Assembly (NCBI RefSeq): GCF_001667035.1
Contig: NZ_LZIR01000074.1
Coordinates: forward strand, 1-64,000
Direction: 5' to 3'
Length of the DNA stretch: 64,000 nt
DNA from: Mycobacterium sp. 852002-51057_SCH5723018
GTDB lineage: Bacteria > Actinomycetota > Actinomycetes > Mycobacteriales > Mycobacteriaceae
Shown: positions 42,817 through 51,860 of the stretch, piece by piece
Layout: every line of letters starts with the position of its first letter
Numbering within the stretch: position 1 is the first letter of the stretch
Made by a program: the position numbers and the translations under genes
Notes under the pieces: generated by a model
What the model was told of the DNA's origin: nothing
The model's database searches: none
The model's input: only the letters and a program-made list of their open reading frames with translations

Positions 42817-43643
42817 ACACCAAAGCGATCGACTGCCTGATCAACGTGCACTTCGGCGAGGCCGAATCCCAGCCCACCTGGATGCTCAAGGTCCGCGACG
42901 ACTACTTCAAGGGACCGGAGTCGATGTTCGCTCCGGTCGACCTGTCCGGGCTGCTCGACGAGATGGATGAGCAGGGGGTGCAGAAGGCCATCCTGATGGA
43001 CTCGATCACCAACCCGTCCACCACCGCGCGTAAGTTCGTCGAGGCCAAGCCGGACCGGTTCGCGCTGGCCATGGGTGGGGTCAACCTGCTGCGCCCGGTG
43101 CGGTCGTTGCGCGAATTGACCTCCGTCGTCGGTGACCTGCCGGTCGCGTATGCCGTTGTGGGGCCGAGCTTTTGGGGTGATGGGCAGTATCCGCCCAGCG
43201 ACGCCGTCTACTATCCGCTCTACGCCAAGTGCGCCGAGCTCGACCTCCCGCTGTGCGTCAACACCGGCATTCCGGGACCGCCGATACCGGGGGAGGTGCA
43301 GCATCCGATGCATCTGGATCGGGTGTGCGTGCGGTTCCCCGAATTGAAGCTGTGCATGATCCACGGGGCCGACCCATGGTGGGACATCGCGATCCGGTTG
43401 CTGCTCAAGTATGCCAACCTGCGCCTGATGACGTCGGCATGGTCGCCCAAGCGGTTGCCGGAAAGCCTGCTGCACTACATGCGAACCCGCGGTCCCGACA
43501 AGATCATCTACGCGTCGGACTGGCCGGTGTTGCGCCTGCGCCGGGTGATCCCGGAAGCTCGCGCCCTGGACCTCCCGCCCGAGGTGCTGGACAACTACCT
43601 CTACAACAACGCGCAAGAGTTTTTCTTCGGGAAGGAACGCTGA
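42813..43643 (+). CDS. Amidohydrolase family 2 protein
   Basis: A 276-residue metal-dependent hydrolase/decarboxylase. DCLINVHFGEA is the N-terminal site, LPLCVNTGIPGPP and LCMIHGADPWWDIAIRLL the middle His region, and IIYASDWPVLRL the C-terminal Asp motif. It is shorter and distinct from the amidohydrolase at 39966. ATG 42813 overlaps the upstream TGA. Paired amidohydrolases beside acyl-CoA enzymes suggest sequential ring-processing steps. Confidence 0.84.
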   Translation: MNTKAIDCLINVHFGEAESQPTWMLKVRDDYFKGPESMFAPVDLSGLLDEMDEQGVQKAILMDSITNPSTTARKFVEAKPDRFALAMGGVNLLRPVRSLRELTSVVGDLPVAYAVVGPSFWGDGQYPPSDAVYYPLYAKCAELDLPLCVNTGIPGPPIPGEVQHPMHLDRVCVRFPELKLCMIHGADPWWDIAIRLLLKYANLRLMTSAWSPKRLPESLLHYMRTRGPDKIIYASDWPVLRLRRVIPEARALDLPPEVLDNYLYNNAQEFFFGKER

Positions 43644-43645
43644 CC

Positions 43646-44704
43646 ATGGACCGCTTCGAACTGCGCAGGCTCGACTACAGCCTCTCCGAAGACCACGTCG
43701 CTCTGCAGGACGCCTACAAGCAGTTCTTCAAAACGCACTGCTCGATCGAAACCGTCCGCGCGGCAGAGGCTTCCGGCTTCGACAAAAACCTGTGGGAGCG
43801 GTTGTGCGCGATGGGTGCGACCACCATGGCCCTGCCGGAGTCGTGCGGCGGGGACGGCGCGACGCTCGTCGATCTCACCCTGGTGGCCGAGGAGATCGGC
43901 CGGTCGCTGGCGCCGGTCCCGTGGATCGACCACGTGTGCGCCGCGCGGCTGCTGGCGCGCCTGGGGGAGCTGGACGCCGACACCGCCGGACTGGCCAACG
44001 GCGAACAGCTCGCCGCGCTCGATGCGCGCATCGACAGCCCGAGCGGCATCCGCCTGATTCCGACGGGGTCGATCGCCGACCACATCGTCGTCCGCGACGG
44101 CGACGAGGTGGTGCGCCTGACCTTCGGCACCCGGCCTGCGAAGGTCGACAACATCGGGCGGTTGCCGATGGCGTGGGTGGACCCGGCCGCCGCCGACACT
44201 AGCACGGTCGTCGCCCAAGGGCCGGCGGCGCTGGCCGATTACGAACGGGCCCTGGACGAATGGCGGTTGTTGACTGCCGCGGCGCTGGTGGGTCTGGTCG
44301 AGGAGACGATGACGATCGCGGCGGAATTCGCCAAGTCCCGCTACACCCTGGGTGTGCCCATCTCCACGCTGCAAGCCATCTCCCACCCGCTCGCGAACAT
44401 GGCCATCACGGTTCAGGGCGGCCGTAACCTCGCCCGGCGGGCCGCCTGGTTCCTGGACAACGAACCCGACGAACGACCCGAATTGGCGCCGTCGGCCTTC
44501 GTTTTCATGGCCGAGGAGGCCGCCAAGGCAGCGACGATGGCCGTCCATATCCAAGGCGGCCTTGGCGTTTCGGCCGAAGCCGCGGCGACGGCGTACCTGG
44601 TGCGCGCCAGGGGCTGGCCGCTGGCGGGCGGCGATCCAGGCCTCGCCGCCCAGCGGATCGCCGAGATCGTGGCCGCGCGTGAGAGCGCACCGCAGTCGGC
44701 TTAA
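43646..44704 (+). CDS. Acyl-CoA dehydrogenase-like subunit without obvious catalytic Glu
   Basis: A 352-residue acyl-CoA dehydrogenase relative, shorter than usual. LWERLCAMGATTMALPESCGG and VAEEIGRSLAPVPWIDHVCA belong to the N-terminal domain, and KSRYTLGVPISTLQAISHPLANM to the C-terminal helices. The YEGT/GGT-Glu motif near the C-terminus is absent. In steroid catabolism such subunits pair with a second acyl-CoA dehydrogenase to make an alpha2beta2 enzyme. The adjacent gene at 44730 is the expected partner. Confidence 0.82.
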   Translation: MDRFELRRLDYSLSEDHVALQDAYKQFFKTHCSIETVRAAEASGFDKNLWERLCAMGATTMALPESCGGDGATLVDLTLVAEEIGRSLAPVPWIDHVCAARLLARLGELDADTAGLANGEQLAALDARIDSPSGIRLIPTGSIADHIVVRDGDEVVRLTFGTRPAKVDNIGRLPMAWVDPAAADTSTVVAQGPAALADYERALDEWRLLTAAALVGLVEETMTIAAEFAKSRYTLGVPISTLQAISHPLANMAITVQGGRNLARRAAWFLDNEPDERPELAPSAFVFMAEEAAKAATMAVHIQGGLGVSAEAAATAYLVRARGWPLAGGDPGLAAQRIAEIVAARESAPQSA

Positions 44705-44729
44705 GCCGGCTCAAGACAGGAGCGAAACG

Positions 44730-45926
44730 ATGGATTTCTCCCGGGTCGAGCTGTCCGGCGAAGATCGGGCCTTCCTTGAGGAGGCGCGAAGCTTCCTGAG
44801 CACACACGTCACCGAAGAGGTGCGGCGCCGCGACCGCGAGACCGGCGACAACTTCGACGAGGGTTTGCATCTGAAGTTAGGCGCCGCAGGCTATCTGGAG
44901 GCCGAGTGGAAGCCCGAATCCGACGGCGGATTCAGCCGGGTGCGGCGGCGCATCTGGGAGCTGGAGAAGCGGCGGGCGCACGTGCCGTGGGTGACCTGGG
45001 GGACCACCGCCATGGTGGCGCGATCGGTGGACAAATTCGGGTCACCGGAGCTGCGTGATGAGGTGCTGCCCAGAGTCTTTAGCGGCGAGGTTCGGCTGTG
45101 CCTCGGCTATACCGAGCCCGAGGGCGGCTCCGACGTCGCCACCTGCAAGACCCGCGCGGTGCGGGAGGCGGACGGGTCGAGCTGGATCATCAATGGCTCC
45201 AAGATGTTCACCACCGGGGCACACAACTGCCAGTACGTGTTCCTGATCACCAACACGGCCCCGGAGGCGCCAAAACACAAGAGCCTGACCATGTTCCTGG
45301 TTCCGCTCGATTCGCCGGGCGTCGAGATCCAGGGCATCCGCACCGTGGACGGCGACCGCACCAACATCGTCTACTACAGCGACGTCCGCGTCGACGACAA
45401 ATATCGGCTGGGTGAGGTGAACGCCGGCTGGACCGTGCTGCGCGAGCCGCTCAACGTCGAGCACGGGGCGGTGGCGGCGGCGCCGGACGGGCTGCAGGAC
45501 ACCTCGATCATGATGCACCAGGCCGGTTCTATGGCCGACGCGGTCGACAAGGCCGCGGCGCGCATGACCCGACCCGACGCCGACGGACGCCGGCTCGTCG
45601 ACGACAAGTCGGTTGCGTATCGATTGGGCCGCAGCGTGGCCCGGTTGGAGTTCGCGCTGTCAGCCCCGAGCATCTTCGGCCGGGTGGCCATCGCGCAGAC
45701 GATGCGGGACATCTCGCCGGACCTGATGGACATTCTCGGCGCCGCATCCACCCTGCCGTTCGGGACGGACGGGGCCGCCGACGACGGCAGGGCCGAGTAC
45801 GCGTACCGATTCGCTCCGCTGGTGGGGATCTACGGCGGCACGCTTGAGGTGTTCCGCAACATGATCGCCCAGTATGTTCTCGGGCTGGGCAAGCCGGCCT
45901 ATGCGCCGCCGGTGAAGAAGGCTTGA
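44730..45926 (+). CDS. Acyl-CoA dehydrogenase, probable catalytic partner subunit
   Basis: A 398-residue protein with LCLGYTEPEGGSDVATCKTRA and SWIINGSKMFTTGAHNCQYVFL in the flavin region and LVGIYGGTLEVFRNMIAQYVLG at the C-terminus, where Glu is the catalytic base. It is 25 bases after the half-type subunit, with AGGAGCG before ATG 44730. The arrangement is as in FadE28-FadE29 type heterotetramers that oxidise branched or ring-linked side chains. Last gene of the operon starting at 39102. Confidence 0.87.
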   Translation: MDFSRVELSGEDRAFLEEARSFLSTHVTEEVRRRDRETGDNFDEGLHLKLGAAGYLEAEWKPESDGGFSRVRRRIWELEKRRAHVPWVTWGTTAMVARSVDKFGSPELRDEVLPRVFSGEVRLCLGYTEPEGGSDVATCKTRAVREADGSSWIINGSKMFTTGAHNCQYVFLITNTAPEAPKHKSLTMFLVPLDSPGVEIQGIRTVDGDRTNIVYYSDVRVDDKYRLGEVNAGWTVLREPLNVEHGAVAAAPDGLQDTSIMMHQAGSMADAVDKAAARMTRPDADGRRLVDDKSVAYRLGRSVARLEFALSAPSIFGRVAIAQTMRDISPDLMDILGAASTLPFGTDGAADDGRAEYAYRFAPLVGIYGGTLEVFRNMIAQYVLGLGKPAYAPPVKKA

Positions 45927-45980
45927 GCGCAAGCGGCGTGTCGTCGCAACAGCTACACGTTGGGCGTAGCAGCCGCCGCG

Positions 45981-47615
45981 CTAGTGCGCCACAGTGGCCT
46001 GCTCGGCGCCGATACCGGTGAGTGAGCGGACCTCCATCTCGGCGTTGCGGCCCGGATCGCCGCGGTCGGGCGACGACAGCGTGCCGACGATGCCGAGGAC
46101 GAACGCCAGTGGGATCGAAACGATTCCGGGGTTGGCGAGCGGGAACCACGCGAAGTCGGCGCTGGGGATCATCGCGGTTTTCGTGCCCGACACGGCAGGG
46201 GAGAAGACGATCAATACGATCGTCGAGATGAGACCGCCGTACATGCTCCACAGCGCACCGCGGGTGTTGAACCGCCGCCAATAAAGCGAAAACAGGATCG
46301 TCGGCAGGTTGGCCGAGGCGGCGATCGCGAACGCGAGCGCCACCAGGAAGGCGACGTTTTGGCCGTTGGCCAGGATCCCGAGCGCTATGCCGAAGATGCC
46401 GAGCACGATGGCGGTGATGCGGGAGACTCGGACCTGTTCTCTCTCGGTGACCTTGTGGCGCTTGATCAGGCTGGCGTAGATGTCATGGGCGAACGACGTC
46501 GACGCGGTGATCGTCAGCCCAGCGACCACCGCGAGGATCGTCGCGAACGCGACCGCGGAGATGACCCCGAGCAGGACCACGCCGCCGAGGTGGAACGCCA
46601 GCAGCGGCGCGGCCGAATTCTGGCCACCCGCGGACTTGAGGATGCGGTCGGGCCCGACGATGGCGGCGGCACCGTAGCCCAGCGCCAGCGTGAACAGATA
46701 AAAGGCGCCGATGAGGCCGATGGCCCAGACCACCGACCGGCGCGCTTCTTTCGCGGTGGGCACGGTGTAGAAGCGCATCAAGACGTGCGGCAGGCCGGCG
46801 GTGCCCAGCACCAGCGCAAGGCCCAGCGACAGCAGGTTGATCTTCGAGGTCGTCGACCCGCCGTACTGCGCGCCCGGCGCCAACACGTTGCGGCTGGCGA
46901 CGCCTTTGGTGGTCGCGTGCGACACCGCCGACTGCGCCGACCCCAGGATGTCGGAGAAGTTCATGCCGAACTTGGCCAGCACCATCACCGTCATCGCCGC
47001 GGCGCCGACGATCAGCAGCACGGCCTTGATGATCTGCACCCACGTGGTGCCCTTCATGCCGCCGACCAGAACATAGACGATCATCAGGACACCGACGACT
47101 GCGATGACGATCGATTCGCCGAGGCGCCCTTTGACATTGAGCAGCAGGGCAACCAAACCTCCCGCGCCGGCCATCTGGGCGAGGAGGTAGAACAGCGAGA
47201 CGGTGAGCGTGGACGCCGCTGCTACCAGCCGCACCGGGCGCTGCCGGAGCCGGAAGCTCAGCACGTCCGCCATCGTGAATTTCCCTGTGTTTCGGATTAA
47301 TTCGGCCACCAGCAGCAAAGCCACCAGCCAGGCAACCAGGAATCCGATTGAATACAGGAACCCGTCGTAGCCGTACACGGCGATCGCGCCGGCGATGCCG
47401 AGGAAGCTGGCCGCCGACAGGTAGTCGCCCGCGATGGCGATGCCGTTCTGCGGTCCGGAGAATGCGCGGTCAGCGGTGAAGAACTCGGTCGCGGTGGCGT
47501 TTCGCCGGCTGGCCCGGATCACCACGTAGAGGGTGATCAGGACGAAAACGCCGAAGATGGCAAGGTTGGCAACGGGATTGCCGATCGCCCCCTGCCCGGC
47601 GGCCAGATACCTCAT
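45981..47615 (-). CDS. Sodium:solute symporter family carboxylate permease (ActP/MctC-like)
   Basis: A 544-residue membrane protein with about 13 hydrophobic segments. FFTADRAFSGPQNGIAIAGDYLSAASFLGIAGAI is the SSS family signature, and FAIAASANLPTILFSLYW is typical of acetate/propionate permeases. It imports short monocarboxylates. Its ATG overlaps the stop of the DUF485 gene. No palindrome is visible before this pair, so it may be regulated separately. Confidence 0.88.
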   Translation of the reverse strand: MRYLAAGQGAIGNPVANLAIFGVFVLITLYVVIRASRRNATATEFFTADRAFSGPQNGIAIAGDYLSAASFLGIAGAIAVYGYDGFLYSIGFLVAWLVALLLVAELIRNTGKFTMADVLSFRLRQRPVRLVAAASTLTVSLFYLLAQMAGAGGLVALLLNVKGRLGESIVIAVVGVLMIVYVLVGGMKGTTWVQIIKAVLLIVGAAAMTVMVLAKFGMNFSDILGSAQSAVSHATTKGVASRNVLAPGAQYGGSTTSKINLLSLGLALVLGTAGLPHVLMRFYTVPTAKEARRSVVWAIGLIGAFYLFTLALGYGAAAIVGPDRILKSAGGQNSAAPLLAFHLGGVVLLGVISAVAFATILAVVAGLTITASTSFAHDIYASLIKRHKVTEREQVRVSRITAIVLGIFGIALGILANGQNVAFLVALAFAIAASANLPTILFSLYWRRFNTRGALWSMYGGLISTIVLIVFSPAVSGTKTAMIPSADFAWFPLANPGIVSIPLAFVLGIVGTLSSPDRGDPGRNAEMEVRSLTGIGAEQATVAH

Positions 47616-47959
47616 GACGCCTGCACTTCCGACCGAATGGCGGCGGCCCGCGGATCTAGCTCCCGGTCGGCGAACCGCACGTAGAGCCCGGTGATGATGA
47701 AGGTCGTCAGGAACTGTCCTAGCCCGATCAGCAATCCGACGTTGATGTTGCCGAACACCTTCGTCGCCATGAAGTCGTGCGCGAAGGCGCCCAGGAGCAC
47801 GTAGGCGGCGTACCAGGCGAGGAAGAGCGCCGTCATAGGGAAGACGAAACGCCGTAGTCTGCGTCGCAGTTCGGCGAACTCGGTGCTGGCCTGGATGGTC
47901 ATGAACTGCTCGCTGCTGGGTACTGGGACGTGCTCTGGTAACTCGGTTGTGGACAACAC
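47612..47959 (-). CDS. DUF485 small membrane protein, partner of the permease
   Basis: A 115-residue protein with two membrane segments (FPMTALFLAWYAAYVLLGAFA and VGLLIGLGQFLTTFIITGLYV), preceded by EFAELRRRLRRF. DUF485 genes regularly lie directly before actP-type permeases, as here. Its TGA overlaps the permease ATG (ATGA). Role in transport is assumed, not shown. The 173 bases upstream (47960-48132) hold nothing I can name. Confidence 0.86.
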   Translation of the reverse strand: MLSTTELPEHVPVPSSEQFMTIQASTEFAELRRRLRRFVFPMTALFLAWYAAYVLLGAFAHDFMATKVFGNINVGLLIGLGQFLTTFIITGLYVRFADRELDPRAAAIRSEVQAS

Positions 47960-48132
47960 AACTCCTGACCTCGACTGTGGGCCCCCCTGCGGCGATAGCC
48001 TACGAGCACACGTGACCAGATTCGGAGTCTCGTTTGTCCCGCGGGGAGTAAATTAACCGCCGCGTTGCCGGGCATGCACCTGGCGGCCATCCCCACGATT
48101 CCTGATCTTTATCGCGCCGGCACTTCGGGCGG

Positions 48133-49278
48133 TTACGTCGTCAGGATCGTCGCCGCCGCGGTGCCGGGCGCGCCGTAGAGCTGAGCGAACCCGACGCGCG
48201 GCTCACCGGCCACCTGGCGATCGCTCGCCTCGCCGCGAAGTTGACGCACCAGCTCGTGGATTTGGCGCAGGCCCGACGCCCCGATCGGCTCGCCGTTGGC
48301 GATCAGCCCGCCGTCGGTGTTGATCGGCATCGAACCGGTGATCTCGGTGGCACCGTCGGCCAGTAACTTCTCCTGCTCACCGTCGGTGCAGAAGCCGCAT
48401 TCGGCCATGTGGATGATTTCCGCGCCGGCATCGGTGTCCTGCAGCTGAATGACGTCGACGTCTTCCGGTGCCACACCGGCCTTTTCGAACGCCGCCCGCG
48501 AGGCGTACACCGTCGGCGATACGTCCTCGTCCACCGGGGCGAAGGTGGTGTTCACTTCGTATGCGCCGTAGCGGCGGGTGCGGACCTCGACCGCCCGCAA
48601 GAAGATCGGTTTGGCCGTGTGGCGGTGAGCAAGGTCCGCGCGACACATCACCACTGCGGCAGCACCCTCGTCGGGCGCGCAGAACATGTACTGGGTGAGC
48701 GGGTAGTTCAGCATTGTCGAGTTGAGGATGTCCGCTTCGGGAATCGGCTTGCGGCGGAATGCGTTCGGGTTGCGGGCGCCGTTGCGGAAGTTTTTGGCGG
48801 CCACCTTGGCCAGCGTTTGCTGCGAGATGGCGTGGTCATGCAGGTAGCGGTTGGCCTTCATGCCGAAGAACTTGGTGGTGAGGTACTGCCCGTTCTCGGC
48901 ATACCAGCGCGGCATGCCGACCAGCGCCGGATCTTCGGTAAAGGCGCCGCGCGGATGCTTGTCCATGCCCACGGCAATCCCGATCTCGTAGTCGCCCAAC
49001 CGGATTCCGTCGGCGCAGGCCTTCGCGGCGCTGGCCGCGGTCGCGCAGGCGTTGAACACATTCGTGAAGGGAATGCCCGACAGTCCGACCATCGCGACGA
49101 TCGCGTCGGGGTTGGCGACCGTCCAGCTGCCTCCCGTGGCGGCTTGAATATCCTTCCACTGCACGCCCGCGTCGGCGACCGCGAGCTGGATGGCGTCCGC
49201 GCCCATCTCCATGGCGGACTTGCCCTCGAAGCGACCGAAGGGGTGCAGTCCCACCCCGATGACAGCAACGTCATTCAT
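48133..49278 (-). CDS. Thiolase-fold lipid-transfer protein (Ltp-like), possible aldolase
   Basis: A 381-residue thiolase-superfamily protein. FNACATAASAAKACADG has the nucleophile-position Cys (about residue 78), and NGEPIGASGLRQIHELVRQL replaces the GHPxGATG motif of true thiolases; the C-terminal catalytic Cys motif is absent (FAQLYGAPGTAAATIL). These features resemble Ltp2-type retro-aldolases and SCP-x thiolases rather than FadA. Ltp2 works with a DUF35 partner; no DUF35 gene is visible in the window. A MIRU-like repeat supplies its ribosome site. Confidence 0.82.
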   Translation of the reverse strand: MNDVAVIGVGLHPFGRFEGKSAMEMGADAIQLAVADAGVQWKDIQAATGGSWTVANPDAIVAMVGLSGIPFTNVFNACATAASAAKACADGIRLGDYEIGIAVGMDKHPRGAFTEDPALVGMPRWYAENGQYLTTKFFGMKANRYLHDHAISQQTLAKVAAKNFRNGARNPNAFRRKPIPEADILNSTMLNYPLTQYMFCAPDEGAAAVVMCRADLAHRHTAKPIFLRAVEVRTRRYGAYEVNTTFAPVDEDVSPTVYASRAAFEKAGVAPEDVDVIQLQDTDAGAEIIHMAECGFCTDGEQEKLLADGATEITGSMPINTDGGLIANGEPIGASGLRQIHELVRQLRGEASDRQVAGEPRVGFAQLYGAPGTAAATILTT

Positions 49279-49280
49279 GA

Positions 49281-49324
49281 GCGCCGCTCCTCCTCATCGC
49301 TCCGCTCTGCATCGTCGCCGGCGC
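49281..49324. repeat. MIRU-like element before the Ltp-like gene
   Basis: The 44-bp core in reverse orientation, nearly identical to those at 4460-4565 and 7698-7741. Read on the minus strand it ends with GGAGGAG, 8 bases before ATG 49278, so it supplies the Shine-Dalgarno sequence. It fills the gap between the CoA-transferase stop (49328) and the Ltp-like start. Confidence 0.85.
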
Positions 49325-49327
49325 GGT

Positions 49328-50554
49328 TCACGCTATGGCTCCGGCATCCTTGAGCTCGGCGATTCGGTCCCAATCCAGGCCGAGTTCCATCAGGACGATC
49401 TCCGTGTGCTCGCTTGCTTGCGGCGCCCGCGTCGTCACCAGCGGCTCGTGGTTGAACTGGATGGGGCCCCGCACGACGCGGAATGGCTTTCCGCCACTGG
49501 CCAGCTCGACTTCGGCGATCATGTCGTTGGCGATCGCCTGCTCGTCGTCGACCAGGTCGAGAAGGCTCTGGAACGGCGCCCACTGGCCCTTCATCGTCTT
49601 CAGGTGCTGGCGCCAGTAGTCAAAGGGCTTGGCGGCGAACGCCTTCGCGATGAGTTCGGCGGCCGCATCGGCGTTTTGGATCAACGGGAGCACGTCGGCG
49701 AAGCGGGGATCGTCGGCGGCCTCGGGGATGCCCAGATGCTCGAAGGTGTCCCGGATCAGGCCGGTCGGGCTGATGATGCACAGGTTGATCGTGCCGCCGT
49801 CGGAGGTTTCGTAGTTGCCCATGAAGGGATTCACCGACGGGTTGCCGGAGCCCGGCATGGGCGTGCGCATGACCTCTCCGGTCTCCATGCCCTGCGTGAC
49901 GCTGGCGCCGGCCGCCCACCAGGCCGTGCTCAGCAGCGACACGTCAAGCTCGAGGGCCTCGCCGGTGCGCTCGCGATGCAGCAACGCGGCCGAGATGCCG
50001 CCGGCGATGAACATGCCGCCGATGGAGTCACCGAACGCCGGAATGCCCTGTCCCAGTGCGCCGCCCAGCTCCTCCGGGGTCAGCGCGTAGCCGACGCCGC
50101 TGCGCGTCCAGAACGCCGTCCCGTCATAGCCGCCGACGTCACGCTCGGCACCCTTGTCGCCGTACGCCGAACCCCGCGCGTAGACGATGTTCGGGTTCAC
50201 CGCGCGAATGTGCTCCACGTCGAACTTGTGCTTCCGCCGCTGCGCGGGCATGTAGTTGGTCAAGAACACGTCGGAGGCTTTGGCCAGTTCGTGGATCACC
50301 TCCTGGCCGCCCGGCGTGGACACGTCGATCCCGACGCTGCGCTTGCCGCGGTTGGGATGCTCCATAAGCGGATGCCGGTCCGGGTTGACCTGGATGCCGC
50401 CCATATTGAGGAAGCCGCGTTGGGTGTCGCCGCGCACCGGGTGCTCGACCTTGATGACGTCGGCACCCCAGTCGGCGAGAATGGCTCCCGCCGCCGGGAC
50501 GAACGTGAACTGCGCGAGCTCGAGGACCCGAAACCCCTCCATTACCTTGATCAT
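49328..50554 (-). CDS. Class III (CaiB/Frc-type) CoA-transferase
   Basis: A 408-residue protein: FRVLELAQFTFVPAAGAILADWGADVIKVEHP is the N-terminal family signature, KRSVGIDVSTPGGQEVIHEL follows, and PAFGDSIGGMFIAGGISAAL contains the Asp that forms the acyl anhydride. It may transfer CoA between acids or act as an alpha-methylacyl-CoA racemase-like enzyme. It follows the P450 gene by 9 bases and is in the minus-strand operon that starts at 51760. Confidence 0.88.
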   Translation of the reverse strand: MIKVMEGFRVLELAQFTFVPAAGAILADWGADVIKVEHPVRGDTQRGFLNMGGIQVNPDRHPLMEHPNRGKRSVGIDVSTPGGQEVIHELAKASDVFLTNYMPAQRRKHKFDVEHIRAVNPNIVYARGSAYGDKGAERDVGGYDGTAFWTRSGVGYALTPEELGGALGQGIPAFGDSIGGMFIAGGISAALLHRERTGEALELDVSLLSTAWWAAGASVTQGMETGEVMRTPMPGSGNPSVNPFMGNYETSDGGTINLCIISPTGLIRDTFEHLGIPEAADDPRFADVLPLIQNADAAAELIAKAFAAKPFDYWRQHLKTMKGQWAPFQSLLDLVDDEQAIANDMIAEVELASGGKPFRVVRGPIQFNHEPLVTTRAPQASEHTEIVLMELGLDWDRIAELKDAGAIA

Positions 50555-50563
50555 TTCCGGACC

Positions 50564-51760
50564 CTACTTCGCGTCGAACGTCACCGGAAGCGCCGTCGGG
50601 GAACGGAACGGCTGGCCGTGGATGTGCGGGTCCTCCTCGGTCCGGAGCTTGACGTTGGTCAACCGGTTGAGCAGGCATTCCAGCGCCACGCGGGTTTCCA
50701 GCCGCGCCAGGTGCAGACCCAGGCAGGTGTGCTCTCCGGCGGCGAAGGATATGTGCGGCATGTGCTTGCGGAAGATGTCGAATTCCTCCGAGCGTTCCCA
50801 GCGCCGCTCGTCCCGATTCGCCGAGCCGATGCACACGCCGACCACCGAGCGCGCCGGGATCTCGACGCCCTCCAGCTCGGTGTCCTCGGTCGTGAAGCGC
50901 TGCACGGTGGTCAGCGGCGTCTCGAAGCGCAACCCCTCCTCGATCGCCTGGCCGATCAGCTCGCGGTCGGACTGCACTGCGGCGAACTGATCCGGATGAG
51001 CCAGCAACAGGTACAGCAGGTTTCCCGACGACCGGTACGTGGTCTCCAGCCCGGCGGGCAGCAGCAGCCGCAGGAACGAGTAAATCGCTTCGTCGCTGAG
51101 GCTTTCGCCGTCGATCTCCGCCGTGACCAGGTCGCCGATGATGTCCTCGGTGGGTTTGGATTTACGCTGCTCGATCTGCTCGAGGAAATAATCCTTCAAC
51201 GCCGCCGACGCCTCGAAGGCGCGTTCGTAGTTGACGTTGTAGCTGATCAGCTCCACGGCGCGCTTGCGAAACATCGGCAGGTCTTCGGCCGGCAGCCCCA
51301 GCAGTTCGGCGATTACGCGGGTGGGGAATTCGAAGGTGAATTGCCGGACCAGGTCGGCTTGGCCGGCATCGAGGAACTCGTCGATGAGCGCGTTGCAGAT
51401 GGGCCGCACGATGGTGGGCTCCCACCGGGCCAGCGCTTTGGACTTGAATGCCGCGGACACCAGGTTGCGATGGTCGCGATGCTTCTTGCCGTCCATCGCC
51501 AGGATGGTCGGCCCCATGAACAGCCCGATCGTTTTGTCGTACGGCTTCGAGCTGAAGACGCGGCCGTCGCGGAACACCCTGTTCACCGCGTCGAACGACA
51601 TCGCAGAATATTCGCGCTTGGGCTGCAGCGACTGGGGCGTCTTGGAGTAGTCCATCACCGTCCCACAGAACGCGCCCGACTCCCGGCGCTTGCGGGCGAA
51701 GAAGGGGTAGGGGTCGCGCAGATCAACGGCTTGGTCCCCGGTGTGCACGTCGGTCGTCAC
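50564..51760 (-). CDS. Cytochrome P450
   Basis: A 398-residue P450. The haem-binding loop is FAAGEHTCLGLHLARLE, the I-helix LLPAGLETTYRS (Glu where many have Asp), and the ExxR helix is IEEGLRFETP. It hydroxylates a lipophilic substrate with electrons from ferredoxin. No ferredoxin or reductase gene is in the window, so redox partners must be elsewhere. It is the first gene of an operon with CoA-transferase and Ltp-like genes, 49 bases from a perfect palindrome. Confidence 0.93.
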   Translation of the reverse strand: MTTDVHTGDQAVDLRDPYPFFARKRRESGAFCGTVMDYSKTPQSLQPKREYSAMSFDAVNRVFRDGRVFSSKPYDKTIGLFMGPTILAMDGKKHRDHRNLVSAAFKSKALARWEPTIVRPICNALIDEFLDAGQADLVRQFTFEFPTRVIAELLGLPAEDLPMFRKRAVELISYNVNYERAFEASAALKDYFLEQIEQRKSKPTEDIIGDLVTAEIDGESLSDEAIYSFLRLLLPAGLETTYRSSGNLLYLLLAHPDQFAAVQSDRELIGQAIEEGLRFETPLTTVQRFTTEDTELEGVEIPARSVVGVCIGSANRDERRWERSEEFDIFRKHMPHISFAAGEHTCLGLHLARLETRVALECLLNRLTNVKLRTEEDPHIHGQPFRSPTALPVTFDAK

Positions 51761-51808
51761 CTAGATCTCCAGCATCCTAGTGAATGAAGCGGCCCGTGCG
51801 TACGATCG

Positions 51809-51827
51809 TACTGTAATTCTTACAGTA
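51809..51827. promoter_or_regulatory. Perfect copy of the 19-bp palindrome
   Basis: TACTGTAATTCTTACAGTA: both 7-base halves are exact complements, with a 5-base spacer. This is the reference copy of the set. It lies 49 bases before the P450 start at 51760. The SDR gene to the right ends at 51861, so only the leftward operon is controlled from here. Confidence 0.8.
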
Positions 51828-51860
51828 GACAATATGGGCACCACGCGGTTGCGCGGCGAG

